This document shows, one piece after another, positions 1 to 5,247 of a stretch of DNA of 5,947 nucleotides (position 1 is the stretch's first letter; each line of letters starts with the position of its first letter). The DNA comes from an uncultured Lachnospiraceae bacterium (lineage in GTDB: Bacteria > Bacillota > Clostridia > Lachnospirales > Lachnospiraceae), in NCBI GenBank assembly GCA_902797015.1, contig CADBRG010000247.1, forward strand, positions 1 to 5,947, in the 5' to 3' direction. A program made the translations under genes and the position numbers. The notes under the pieces were generated by a model. That model saw nothing but the letters and a program-made list of their open reading frames with translations. It was not told the origin of the DNA and made no database searches.

Positions 1-1491
1 CCGGTCATCACAAATGATGGTGTTACCATTGCAAAAGATATCGAGCTGGAAGATGCATTCGAGAACATGGGTGCACAGCTGGTAAAAGAAGCTGCTACAA
101 AGACAAACGATGCAGCAGGTGATGGTACAACCACAGCTACCGTACTGGCACAGGCAATGATTCATGAAGGTATGAAGAACCTGGAAGCAGGTGCAAATCC
201 GATCATCATGCGTCGTGGTATGAAGAAGGCTACTGAGGTTGCTGTTGAAGCGATCACAAAAATGGGCCAGAAGGTAAACGGAAAAGATCACATCGCAAAG
301 GTTGCAGCAATCTCTGCAAGCGATGAGGGTGTCGGCAACATGGTTGCAGACGCAATGGAAAAGGTTTCCAACGACGGCGTTATCACAATCGAAGAATCCC
401 GTACCATGCAGACAGAGCTTGAGCTCGTAGAAGGTATGCAGTTCGATCGTGGTTACATCTCCGCTTACATGGCAACAGACATGGACAAGATGGAAGCAAA
501 TCTGGAAGATCCGTATATCCTGATCACAGATAAGAAGATCACAAACATTCAGGAGATCCTGCCGATCCTTGAGCAGATCGCTCAGTCCGGCCAGAAGCTT
601 CTGATCATCGCTGAAGACCTGGAAGGCGAAGCGCTGACTACTCTGGTCATCAATAAGCTGCGTGGAACACTGACTGTAGTAGCAGTTAAGGCTCCGGGCT
701 ATGGTGACAGAAGAAAAGCTATGCTGCAGGATATCGCAATCCTGACAGGCGGTACAGTCATTTCTGAGGAAGTTGGTCTGGAGCTCAAAGAGGCTACATT
801 AGACCAGCTCGGCCGTGCGAAATCTGTTAAGGTTAAGAAAGACGATACAGTCATCGTTGATGGTATGGGCGAGAAAGCAAACATCGAAGCCAGAATCGCA
901 CAGATCCGTCAGGAACTGGAAGATACAACATCAGACTTCGACCGTGAGAAACTGCAGGAGCGTCTTGCTAAGCTGGCAGGCGGTGTAGCAGTAATCCGTG
1001 TCGGTGCTGCAACAGAAGCAGAAATGAAAGAAAGCAAATTCCGTATGGAAGATGCACTGGCAGCTACCAAGGCAGCTGTAGAAGAAGGCATCATCGCAGG
1101 CGGCGGTTCTGCTTACATCCATGCAACCAAGGATGTTGAAGCACTGGCTGAGACACTGGAAGGTGATGAGAAGACAGGTGCAAAGGTTATCCTGAAAGCA
1201 CTTGAAGCTCCACTGTACTACATCGCTGCAAACGCAGGCCTGGAAGGTGCAGTCATCATCAACAAGGTAAAAGAAGCAGAAACAGGTATCGGCTTCAATG
1301 CAGCTACAGAGGAATATGTAGACATGATCGAAGCTGGTATCCTGGATCCTGTTAAAGTAACAAGAACAGCACTGCAGAACGCTACCAGCGTAGCATCCAC
1401 ACTGCTGACCACAGAATCCGTAGTAGCCGACATCAAAGAGCCGGTACCGCCAATGCCGGCAGGCGGCGCAGGCGGCATGGGCATGATGTAA
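1..1491 (+). CDS. groEL: Chaperonin GroEL (Hsp60), 5'-truncated by window edge
   Basis: This is the ATP-dependent cytosolic chaperonin that forms 14-mer double rings and, with GroES, folds non-native proteins. The open frame runs from base 1 without a start. The first residues (PVITNDGVTIAKDIELEDAF) align with E. coli GroEL from about residue 47, so about 46 N-terminal residues lie upstream, and the ATG at base 67 is internal. Visible hallmarks are the nucleotide-binding GDGTTTAT (fragment residues 40-47), the apical domain with KAPGYGDRR, and the RMEDALAATKAAVEEG segment, whose Asp (near fragment residue 351) is the equivalent of catalytic Asp398, followed by AGGG. The C-terminus is a short Gly/Met tail, GGAGGMGMM. 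The fragment is intact, with 496 residues. The codon choice is strongly biased, as expected of a highly expressed gene. groES and a CIRCE/HrcA operator would be expected upstream but are outside the window. A strong terminator follows. Confidence 0.99.
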   Translation, partial: PVITNDGVTIAKDIELEDAFENMGAQLVKEAATKTNDAAGDGTTTATVLAQAMIHEGMKNLEAGANPIIMRRGMKKATEVAVEAITKMGQKVNGKDHIAKVAAISASDEGVGNMVADAMEKVSNDGVITIEESRTMQTELELVEGMQFDRGYISAYMATDMDKMEANLEDPYILITDKKITNIQEILPILEQIAQSGQKLLIIAEDLEGEALTTLVINKLRGTLTVVAVKAPGYGDRRKAMLQDIAILTGGTVISEEVGLELKEATLDQLGRAKSVKVKKDDTVIVDGMGEKANIEARIAQIRQELEDTTSDFDREKLQERLAKLAGGVAVIRVGAATEAEMKESKFRMEDALAATKAAVEEGIIAGGGSAYIHATKDVEALAETLEGDEKTGAKVILKALEAPLYYIAANAGLEGAVIINKVKEAETGIGFNAATEEYVDMIEAGILDPVKVTRTALQNATSVASTLLTTESVVADIKEPVPPMPAGGAGGMGMM

Positions 1492-1516
1492 GCGCAAGCT
1501 ACAAGCCAAGCACGGA

Positions 1517-1632
1517 GAATTATTCCTCGAGAGCTTGCTCGCGATAAACGGAAGAATCTCTGCGAACGAAAGCTCGTTTTCGTATCGCAGAGATTCTTTT
1601 GTTTTAGCGATGAAATCGCGTAGGAATAATTC
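1517..1632. repeat. 116-base dyad enclosing the groEL terminator
   Basis: GAATTATTCCT (1517-1527) is the exact reverse complement of AGGAATAATTC (1622-1632). Between these 11-base arms lie a small hairpin (CGAG 1528-1531 with CTCG 1538-1541), the long terminator stem, and a third hairpin (GCGAT 1607-1611, loop GAA, ATCGC 1615-1619). GCGAT also occurs at 1541-1545, so ATCGC could pair there instead, making one almost continuous stem. A transcript could fold as a branched, cloverleaf-like structure. It has no tRNA features (no TTCGA-type T-loop, no CCA acceptor), so I do not call it a tRNA. It may be a palindromic repeat element of this genome, but there is only one copy in the window. Confidence 0.75.
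1545..1606 (+). terminator. Strong intrinsic terminator of groEL
   Basis: A perfect 13-base inverted repeat, AGAATCTCTGCGA (1553-1565) and TCGCAGAGATTCT (1585-1597), continues inward through ACGAAA (1566-1571) pairing with TTTCGT (1578-1583), with A1584 bulged. This leaves a six-base loop, GCTCGT. The stem is followed by a T-rich tract, TTTGTTTT (1598-1605). Pairing also extends outward (A1552-T1598, then wobbles, then TAAAC 1545-1549 with GTTT(T)A 1601-1606). The hairpin is about 19 base pairs before those extensions and is unusually long and stable for a simple terminator. It should separate groEL transcription from the Nudix-led operon. The outward pairing uses A residues 5' of the stem against the T tract, so it might also act on the opposite strand, though nothing on the minus strand needs it here. 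Confidence 0.93.
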
Positions 1633-1649
1633 GTAGTATTTGGCGACTA

Positions 1650-1686
1650 CAAAGTACTAAGGCTCGTCGCCTCGCCAAGTACTTTG
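1650..1686. repeat. Inverted repeat, 9-base arms
   Basis: CAAAGTACT (1650-1658) and AGTACTTTG (1678-1686) are exact reverse complements around a 19-base loop. A competing pairing exists: TTGGCGA (1640-1646) with TCGCCAA (1672-1678). Only one of these two stems can form at a time. There is no T tract after either, so it is not a terminator. Confidence 0.7.
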
Positions 1687-1691
1687 CATGC

Positions 1692-1723
1692 ATCGCACGT
1701 AAGCTTCGAGCTTCATCTGCGAT
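1692..1723. repeat. Two-part hairpin, inverted repeat
   Basis: ATCGCA (1692-1697) pairs with TGCGAT (1718-1723). Inside, AAGCT (1701-1705) pairs with AGCTT (1709-1713) around a TCG loop, with a small internal loop between the two stems. It directly follows the previous inverted repeat. The next one, TTTGCT (1723-1728) with AGCAAA (1745-1750), begins at its last base. No protein-coding potential is evident here. Confidence 0.6.
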
Positions 1724-1747
1724 TTGCTCTCAGCAAGTGCTCGTAGC

Positions 1748-1808
1748 AAAGCCGGATATGAGAAATTGCGAAGCAATTTCGAATAAGCCTGGCGTCGTAT
1801 CCCTCTTT
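1748..1808. repeat. Hairpin with perfect 8-base stem and GAA loop
   Basis: GAAATTGC (1762-1769) and GCAATTTC (1773-1780) form a perfect stem with a GAA loop, the same loop as the GCGAT hairpin at 1607-1619. Outer pairings exist between GGATAT (1754-1759) and GTATCC (1797-1802, one wobble) and between AAAG (1748-1751) and CTTT (1805-1808). The element ends just where the putative promoter of the next gene begins. No T tract follows, so termination is unlikely, and an RNA-stability or DNA-level role is possible. Confidence 0.65.
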
Positions 1809-1834
1809 CAAAAACCCCACCCAAATGTTAGAAT
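1806..1834 (+). promoter_or_regulatory. Putative sigma-A promoter of the Nudix-ridA operon
   Basis: TTTCAA (1806-1811) and TAGAAT (1829-1834) are separated by exactly 17 bases. The -10 box matches the consensus at five of six positions and the -35 box at three. Transcription would begin around 1841, leaving a leader of about 20 bases ahead of GGAG (1851-1854) and the ATG at 1862. Position and spacing fit, but the weak -35 box keeps this tentative. Confidence 0.5.
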
Positions 1835-1861
1835 ACAAATAAAAAACAATGGAGTGAAACT

Positions 1862-2434
1862 ATGCGCAAACAGGAAACAAACGAACTCTCACAACTCGCA
1901 GAGCGCCAGACCGCCTCGGAAGAAATCTTTGACGGTGTGATCATGCATGTGTTTCGGGATACCGTAGCGCTCCCGGACGGAAGCACCTCCACCAGAGAAA
2001 TCCTGCGCCACATCGGCGCTGTCTGCGTTATCCCGGTCACGGATGAAGGAAATGTGATCTTAGAGCGTCAGTATCGCTATCCGCTTGGCCAGGTTATGAC
2101 AGAGATTCCCGCAGGGAAGCTTGACTATCCGGAAGAAGACCGTCTTGCTGCGATTCAGAGAGAACTGCTTGAAGAAACCGGCTATACGGCAGACTGCTGG
2201 CAGGAGATCGGTCTGTTCTACCCGGCAGCAGCCTATTCCGATGAAAAGATCACCATGTATCTGGCGACGAAACTGCACAAGGGAGAGCAGCATCTGGATC
2301 AGGGCGAATTTCTGAATGTCTTTGAAATGCCCCTGAAAGAAGCACTTGCACAGGTTATGTCCGGTGAGATCACAGACAGCAAGACACAGACAGCCATCAT
2401 GAAGGCAGCGAATATTCTGGGGGTTACGTTATAA
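1862..2434 (+). CDS. Nudix hydrolase, ADP-ribose pyrophosphatase-like
   Basis: This is a 190-residue cytosolic Nudix hydrolase, expected to cleave ADP-ribose or a related nucleoside diphosphate sugar into AMP plus a sugar phosphate with Mg2+. The Nudix box lies at residues 85-108: G85, then E91/E92, then R100-E101 and E104-E105-T106-G107. The spacing is G-x6-E-x7-RE using E92, one residue longer than the textbook G-x5-E. To my knowledge this is common among clostridial relatives. The preceding IPAGKLD and the downstream YPAAAYSDE segment (120-128) fit the ADP-ribose pyrophosphatase subgroup. The N-terminal region (1-50) resembles the strand-swapped dimerisation part of that subgroup. GGAG at 1851-1854, seven bases before the ATG, supports the start. 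It is the first gene of a probable four-gene operon, 38 bases before ridA. Other substrates (GDP-mannose, ADP-glucose) cannot be excluded. Confidence 0.9.
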   Translation: MRKQETNELSQLAERQTASEEIFDGVIMHVFRDTVALPDGSTSTREILRHIGAVCVIPVTDEGNVILERQYRYPLGQVMTEIPAGKLDYPEEDRLAAIQRELLEETGYTADCWQEIGLFYPAAAYSDEKITMYLATKLHKGEQHLDQGEFLNVFEMPLKEALAQVMSGEITDSKTQTAIMKAANILGVTL

Positions 2435-2472
2435 AATCCAAATGTTGAGAAGAGAATGAAAAGGAGAAAACA

Positions 2473-2850
2473 ATGAACAAGTCGATTCATACTGACAATG
2501 CACCTGCAGCGATCGGCCCGTATTCACAGGCAATCCAGGCAGGAAATACCATTTATGTATCCGGTCAGATTCCGATTGATCCAGTAAAGGGAGAATTCGC
2601 CGGTACAGACATTCAGATGCAGACCAGACAAAGCCTGACCAATATAAAAAACATACTGGCTGCTGCAGGAGCAAATATGAGTCATGTTGTAAAAACTACT
2701 GTTTTATTAGCGGATATCGCAGACTTTACAGCAATGAACGAAGTATATGCGGAGTTTTTCACAGAACCGTATCCTGCAAGAGCAGCATTTCAGGCAGCCG
2801 CACTTCCAAAAGGTGCAAAAGTAGAGATCGAAGCAATCGCAGTCATTTAG
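2473..2850 (+). CDS. ridA: RidA family 2-iminobutanoate/2-iminopropanoate deaminase
   Basis: This 125-residue protein is full length for the YjgF/YER057c/UK114 (RidA) family, trimeric cytosolic enzymes that hydrolyse reactive enamine/imine intermediates released by PLP enzymes such as serine and threonine dehydratases. N-terminal landmarks are AIGPYSQAI (13-21) and VSGQIPIDP (29-37). The C-terminal family signature starts with PAR (101-103) and continues through ALPKGAKVEIEAIAV. Arg103 corresponds to the substrate-carboxylate-binding Arg that marks active RidA proteins, and Glu118/Glu120 are retained, so deaminase activity is expected. The Cys two residues after this Arg in enterobacterial RidA is Ala here. 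AAGGAG (2461-2466), six bases before the ATG, fixes the start. It lies 38 bases after the Nudix gene and 12 before the M20 gene, so cotranscription is likely. Pairing with an amidohydrolase that releases amino acids fits amino-acid catabolism. Confidence 0.96.
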   Translation: MNKSIHTDNAPAAIGPYSQAIQAGNTIYVSGQIPIDPVKGEFAGTDIQMQTRQSLTNIKNILAAAGANMSHVVKTTVLLADIADFTAMNEVYAEFFTEPYPARAAFQAAALPKGAKVEIEAIAVI

Positions 2851-2862
2851 GAAAAAGAAAAG
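2849..2862 (+). promoter_or_regulatory. Weak ribosome binding site overlapping the ridA stop
   Basis: AGGA (2849-2852) shares two bases with the TAG stop of ridA (2848-2850) and sits ten bases before the M20 ATG at 2863. The spacer is purine-rich (AAAAGAAAAG). It is clearly weaker than the GGAGG sites of the other genes, which suggests that translation of the amidohydrolase depends on ribosomes finishing ridA. That coupling is an inference from the layout. Confidence 0.55.
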
Positions 2863-4071
2863 ATGGAACTTTTATTATCAAAGGATGAAGAACAGCGGCT
2901 GCTTGATTTTAAGCATGACATGCACATGCATCCGGAACTGCCGCATCAGGAATATGAAACAACAAAGAAAATAAAGGCATTTCTGGATACGATTCCGGGT
3001 GTGGAGATTTTAGAGCTTGATCCGGAGCTGACTGGTGTTGTTGCAAGAATCCGTGGCCGGAAAAGTGCAGATGCAGGATGCGAAAACACAACGCATATTA
3101 CAGAGGTCGGCCTGCGTGCCGACATCGATGCGATCGCGCAGACAGAAACCTGGGACAGTCCATACCGTTCTCAGAACCCGGGCGTGATGCATGCCTGCGG
3201 ACATGATTTTCATACAGCATCTCTTTTGGGTGCGGCACTCCTGCTGTCAAAATATGCGGACGAATGGAGCGGTACGGTAGACCTTCTTTTTCAGGAAGCA
3301 GAAGAGACCACCGACGGTGCGAAGGAAATGCTCGATGCGGGACTTTTTGATCTGATCCATCCGCAGATGTTTTTCGGGATGCACAACAGGCCTGAGGTCG
3401 AAGCCGGCAAGGTAGTCTGTCATACCGGCGGGCTGATGGCATGCAAGACCAATTTCCATATCACGCTGAACGGCCTAGGCGGCCATGGCGGCAATCCGCA
3501 CCTTTGCGTTGACCCGATCGTGTGCGCGGCGGCGATCATCCAGTCCTTGCAGACGATCGTCAGCAGAAACACAAATCCGCTTGAGAGTGTCGTTATGACA
3601 GTCGGCTCCATTCATGGCGGCAGCGTTGAAAATCTGGTGGTCGATCAGGTAAAGATGACAGCCAGCATCCGGGCGCTGAGTGAGGAAGCCAAAGCAAAAG
3701 CCGTTTCCCGCATGGAAGAGATCGTTTACGGAACCGCAAAGGCATATGACTGTCAGGCAGAGATCGAGTATCGCGAGATCCTGCCGCTTGTCTACAACAG
3801 TCCCGAAATGTGTGCGCTCGCAACGCGTGCAGCCATTGCGGCAGTCGGCAGCGAAAATGTGACGGATGCAGTGCCGACAATGGCAAGCGAAGACTTTTCG
3901 CTGATCATGGCACAGGTGCCCTCCTTCTTTTTCTGGGTTGGCAGCGGCACACCGGGAGAAACCTGTTACGCATGGCACAGTGAAAACTTTCATACAAATG
4001 ACAGCGCGATCCGCGCCGCGGTACTGACGATGGCGCAGGCAGCGTTGCATGCACTGGAGGAATCATTATGA
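2863..4071 (+). CDS. M20 family metallo-amidohydrolase (HipO/AbgB-like)
   Basis: This is a 402-residue M20 zinc-dependent amidohydrolase related to hippurate hydrolase, N-acyl-L-amino-acid amidohydrolase and aminobenzoyl-glutamate hydrolase. It should cleave an amide bond to free an amino acid in the cytosol; there is no signal peptide. Motifs in order: HMHPELPHQEYETT (21-34), LRADIDA (84-90), HACGHDFH (110-117), FQEAEETTDGAKEM (143-156), GMHN (172-175), the lid-domain GGHGG (206-210), and ASEDF (341-345) with NFHTND (375-380). Likely metal ligands are Cys112, His114, Glu148, His174 and His377, with Glu147 as general base. The usual QPAEE is QEAEE here. Residues about 66-82 form a polar insertion relative to the compact family pattern. 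The length is normal (about 380-400). The start follows ridA by 12 bases, and the stop overlaps the next start by four. The exact substrate cannot be read from sequence. Confidence 0.93.
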   Translation: MELLLSKDEEQRLLDFKHDMHMHPELPHQEYETTKKIKAFLDTIPGVEILELDPELTGVVARIRGRKSADAGCENTTHITEVGLRADIDAIAQTETWDSPYRSQNPGVMHACGHDFHTASLLGAALLLSKYADEWSGTVDLLFQEAEETTDGAKEMLDAGLFDLIHPQMFFGMHNRPEVEAGKVVCHTGGLMACKTNFHITLNGLGGHGGNPHLCVDPIVCAAAIIQSLQTIVSRNTNPLESVVMTVGSIHGGSVENLVVDQVKMTASIRALSEEAKAKAVSRMEEIVYGTAKAYDCQAEIEYREILPLVYNSPEMCALATRAAIAAVGSENVTDAVPTMASEDFSLIMAQVPSFFFWVGSGTPGETCYAWHSENFHTNDSAIRAAVLTMAQAALHALEESL

Positions 4072-4421
4072 TCAAAGTATATTGTTATGACAGATGCTCC
4101 ACCTGTAAAAAAGCATTAAAGTGGTTAGACGAAAAGGGCGTTACATATGAGCTTCTTGACATCAAGGGAGACCATCCGGATGAGGCAAGCCTGAAAGCTT
4201 TTTATGAAAAGAGCGGCCTTCCGTTAAAACGGTTTTTTAATACCAGCGGGATGATCTACCGCGAAATGGAACTCTCCAGAAAACTTCCGGACATGAGTGA
4301 AGAGGATCAGATTAAGCTGCTTGCGACAGATGGGATGCTCGTCAAACGTCCGTTGGTGATCGGAGATGATTTTGTGCTGACGGGATTTAAAGAAGCAGAA
4401 TGGGAAAAAGTGTTGGGATAA
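4068..4421 (+). CDS. ArsC/Spx-family thioredoxin-fold protein (YusI-like)
   Basis: This 117-residue protein of the ArsC/Spx superfamily has a thioredoxin-like fold with a redox CSTC motif at 10-13 (CxxC) near the N-terminus. The conserved KSGLPLKRFFNTSGMIYRE segment (48-66) and DGMLVKRPLVI (88-98) follow; Arg94-Pro95 is the family's conserved RP turn. The pattern resembles B. subtilis YusI, annotated as arsenate reductase-related, more than Spx itself. There is no evidence here for an arsenic operon, so a general thiol-redox or regulatory role is as likely as arsenate reduction. An additional Cys6 gives C-x3-C-x2-C, which I do not regard as typical. The ATG overlaps the TGA of the M20 gene (ATGA, 4068-4071) and is preceded by GGAGG (4056-4060), seven bases upstream, which indicates translational coupling. 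It is the probable last gene of the four-gene operon, although no terminator follows it. Confidence 0.9.
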   Translation: MIKVYCYDRCSTCKKALKWLDEKGVTYELLDIKGDHPDEASLKAFYEKSGLPLKRFFNTSGMIYREMELSRKLPDMSEEDQIKLLATDGMLVKRPLVIGDDFVLTGFKEAEWEKVLG

Positions 4422-4424
4422 ATA

Positions 4425-4436
4425 GTTGTATACAAC
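4425..4436. promoter_or_regulatory. Perfect 12-base palindrome, candidate operator
   Basis: GTTGTATACAAC is a perfect palindrome without a spacer, four bases after the stop of the ArsC-like gene and 40 bases before the lipoprotein start. Without a loop or T tract it cannot act as a terminator. A TTGTATACAA core is the kind of short symmetric site bound by dimeric repressors such as GntR-family regulators; that is an analogy, and no regulator gene is in the window. I could not find a convincing -10 box at proper spacing from its TTGTAT half. Confidence 0.4.
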
Positions 4437-4463
4437 CTCTTAAAACAGCATGCATTGATTGAT

Positions 4464-4476
4464 GGAGGAAAGCGTA
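4464..4476 (+). promoter_or_regulatory. Ribosome binding site that decides the lipoprotein start
   Basis: GGAGG (4464-4468) lies eight bases before ATG 4477. Two upstream in-frame starts, TTG 4459 and ATG 4462, would place this Shine-Dalgarno sequence at or inside the coding region and add six residues (MMEESV) before an otherwise ideal lipoprotein signal peptide. I therefore choose 4477. Confidence 0.85.
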
Positions 4477-5055
4477 ATGAAAAAAAGAATGGTAAAGCTT
4501 ACAGCGATCGTTTTAGCATGTGGGATGATCTTTGCTTTGGGCGCATGCGGAAGCAAAGATGAAGCACCTGCAGATGCCCAGGCAACAGAAGCGCAGGCAG
4601 ATACACAACAGGCGTCTGGCGATGCGACAAGTGAAGACGCCGGCGAGTCGACAGGTGTGGCCAATCCGTGGGTCGAATACTCTAATATGGAAGAGGCCTG
4701 CAACGCAGCCGGTTTTTCCTTTAATGTTCCGGAAACGGTCGGCTCCTATGTTGGCTTGTCTTTCTCCGTTATGAACAACGAGCTGATCCAGGTTGTGTAT
4801 GGTGAGCCGGATAAGGGCGTCACAATCAGAAAGGCAGAAGGATCGGAAGACATCAGCGGAGACTATAATACCTATGCAGAAGAAAAAGAAGTAGATGTAA
4901 ATGGTACAATGGTCGGAATGGCAGGAAACGATGGCCTTATTTCACTTGCAGTCTGGGAAAAGGATGGGTATTCCTATTCCGTCATGGTAAATGATGAAGA
5001 GAATCCGGGGCTTTCACAGGAAGCGATGGAAGAAATTGTGCAGGCAGCATGGTAG
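4477..5055 (+). CDS. Secreted lipoprotein of unknown function, DUF4367-like C-terminal domain
   Basis: This 192-residue predicted lipoprotein has a basic N-terminus (MKKRMVK), a hydrophobic stretch (8-20) and a lipobox LGAC (21-24). Cys24 is the expected lipidated residue after signal peptidase II cleavage, anchoring the protein on the outer face of the membrane. Residues 25-60 form a low-complexity, acidic Ala/Gln/Asp/Glu-rich linker. Residues 61-192 form a globular domain beginning NPWVEYSNMEEACNAAGF, with a strand-rich middle (ELIQVVYGE, GVTIRKAEG) and WEKDGYSYSVMV near the end. The pattern recalls DUF4367 domains of clostridial lipoproteins and anti-sigma-like proteins, but I am not certain. 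No catalytic motif is visible. It starts 55 bases after the ArsC-like gene, so read-through from the operon or an unrecognised promoter could drive it. A strong terminator follows. Confidence 0.85.
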   Translation: MKKRMVKLTAIVLACGMIFALGACGSKDEAPADAQATEAQADTQQASGDATSEDAGESTGVANPWVEYSNMEEACNAAGFSFNVPETVGSYVGLSFSVMNNELIQVVYGEPDKGVTIRKAEGSEDISGDYNTYAEEKEVDVNGTMVGMAGNDGLISLAVWEKDGYSYSVMVNDEENPGLSQEAMEEIVQAAW

Positions 5056-5095
5056 AGCGTCGGCATGACAAGTTAGTTTCATACAAAATGTGATT

Positions 5096-5150
5096 TTCGC
5101 GGGTATAGCGTCCGGTTTTTTGGGCACTTTACCCGCGAAGCTTTTCTTGT
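5096..5150 (+). terminator. Intrinsic terminator after the lipoprotein gene
   Basis: TTCGCGGGTA (5096-5105) and TACCCGCGAA (5130-5139) form a perfect ten-base GC-rich stem. The 24-base loop contains a T run and a possible short inner pairing (GTCC 5110-5113 with GGGC 5122-5125). The stem is followed by GCTTTTCTTGT. Further out, ATACAA (5081-5086) can pair with TTGTAT (5147-5152). It ends transcription before the degV-family gene. Confidence 0.85.
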
Positions 5151-5175
5151 ATCTTCCCGCCGTTTGTGTTATTAT
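5147..5175 (+). promoter_or_regulatory. Probable extended -10 promoter of the degV-family gene
   Basis: TTGTAT (5147-5152) and TATTAT (5170-5175) are separated by 17 bases, and TG at 5167-5168 gives the extended -10 form TGTTATTAT. The -10 box matches the consensus at five of six positions and the -35 box at three. Transcription from about 5182 would give a leader of roughly 65 bases with no riboswitch pattern I can recognise. The -35 box lies in the tail of the preceding terminator. Confidence 0.65.
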
Positions 5176-5247
5176 CTCCAGTGTATGTGCAAAAATAGAT
5201 AATTTTCATCTTGCATCGTTTTTATTTCACGCAGGAGGTGCTTTTTA

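Noticed and set aside
931..1509. Long minus-strand open frame opposite groEL (192 residues, very Cys-rich)
   Set aside because: It is produced by the biased GCA/ACA-type codons of groEL read in reverse. Its composition is implausible, it has no ribosome binding site, and it lies wholly antisense to a certain gene apart from its few start-side codons.
1517..1632. Cloverleaf-like fold as a possible tRNA
   Set aside because: There is no T-loop TTCGA-like sequence, no anticodon-arm geometry and no acceptor stem with discriminator. The central arm is a 19-pair terminator stem.
1737..1940. Small plus-strand frame (67 residues) starting with GTG in the palindromic region
   Set aside because: It has no Shine-Dalgarno sequence, runs through hairpin 1762-1780 and the putative promoter, and overlaps the Nudix gene in another frame. 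It looks like a repeat-derived spurious frame.
3475..4050. Minus-strand open frame of 191 residues opposite the M20 gene
   Set aside because: It is antisense to a gene with intact metal-ligand motifs. It has no recognisable domain and is rich in Cys, His and Arg, as expected of a reverse-frame shadow.
4068..4421. Arsenic resistance function for the ArsC-like gene
   Set aside because: There is no arsR, arsB/acr3 or arsA neighbour, and the protein resembles YusI-type members whose arsenate reduction is not established.
4422..4458. Terminator after the ArsC-like gene
   Set aside because: The palindrome at 4425-4436 has no loop and no following T tract, so it cannot form a normal intrinsic terminator.
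5176..5247. Riboswitch in the degV leader
   Set aside because: The leader is short and AT-rich, with only weak possible pairing (GCAA/TTGC with AAAT/ATTT). No known aptamer core or sequester hairpin over the AGGAGG is visible.
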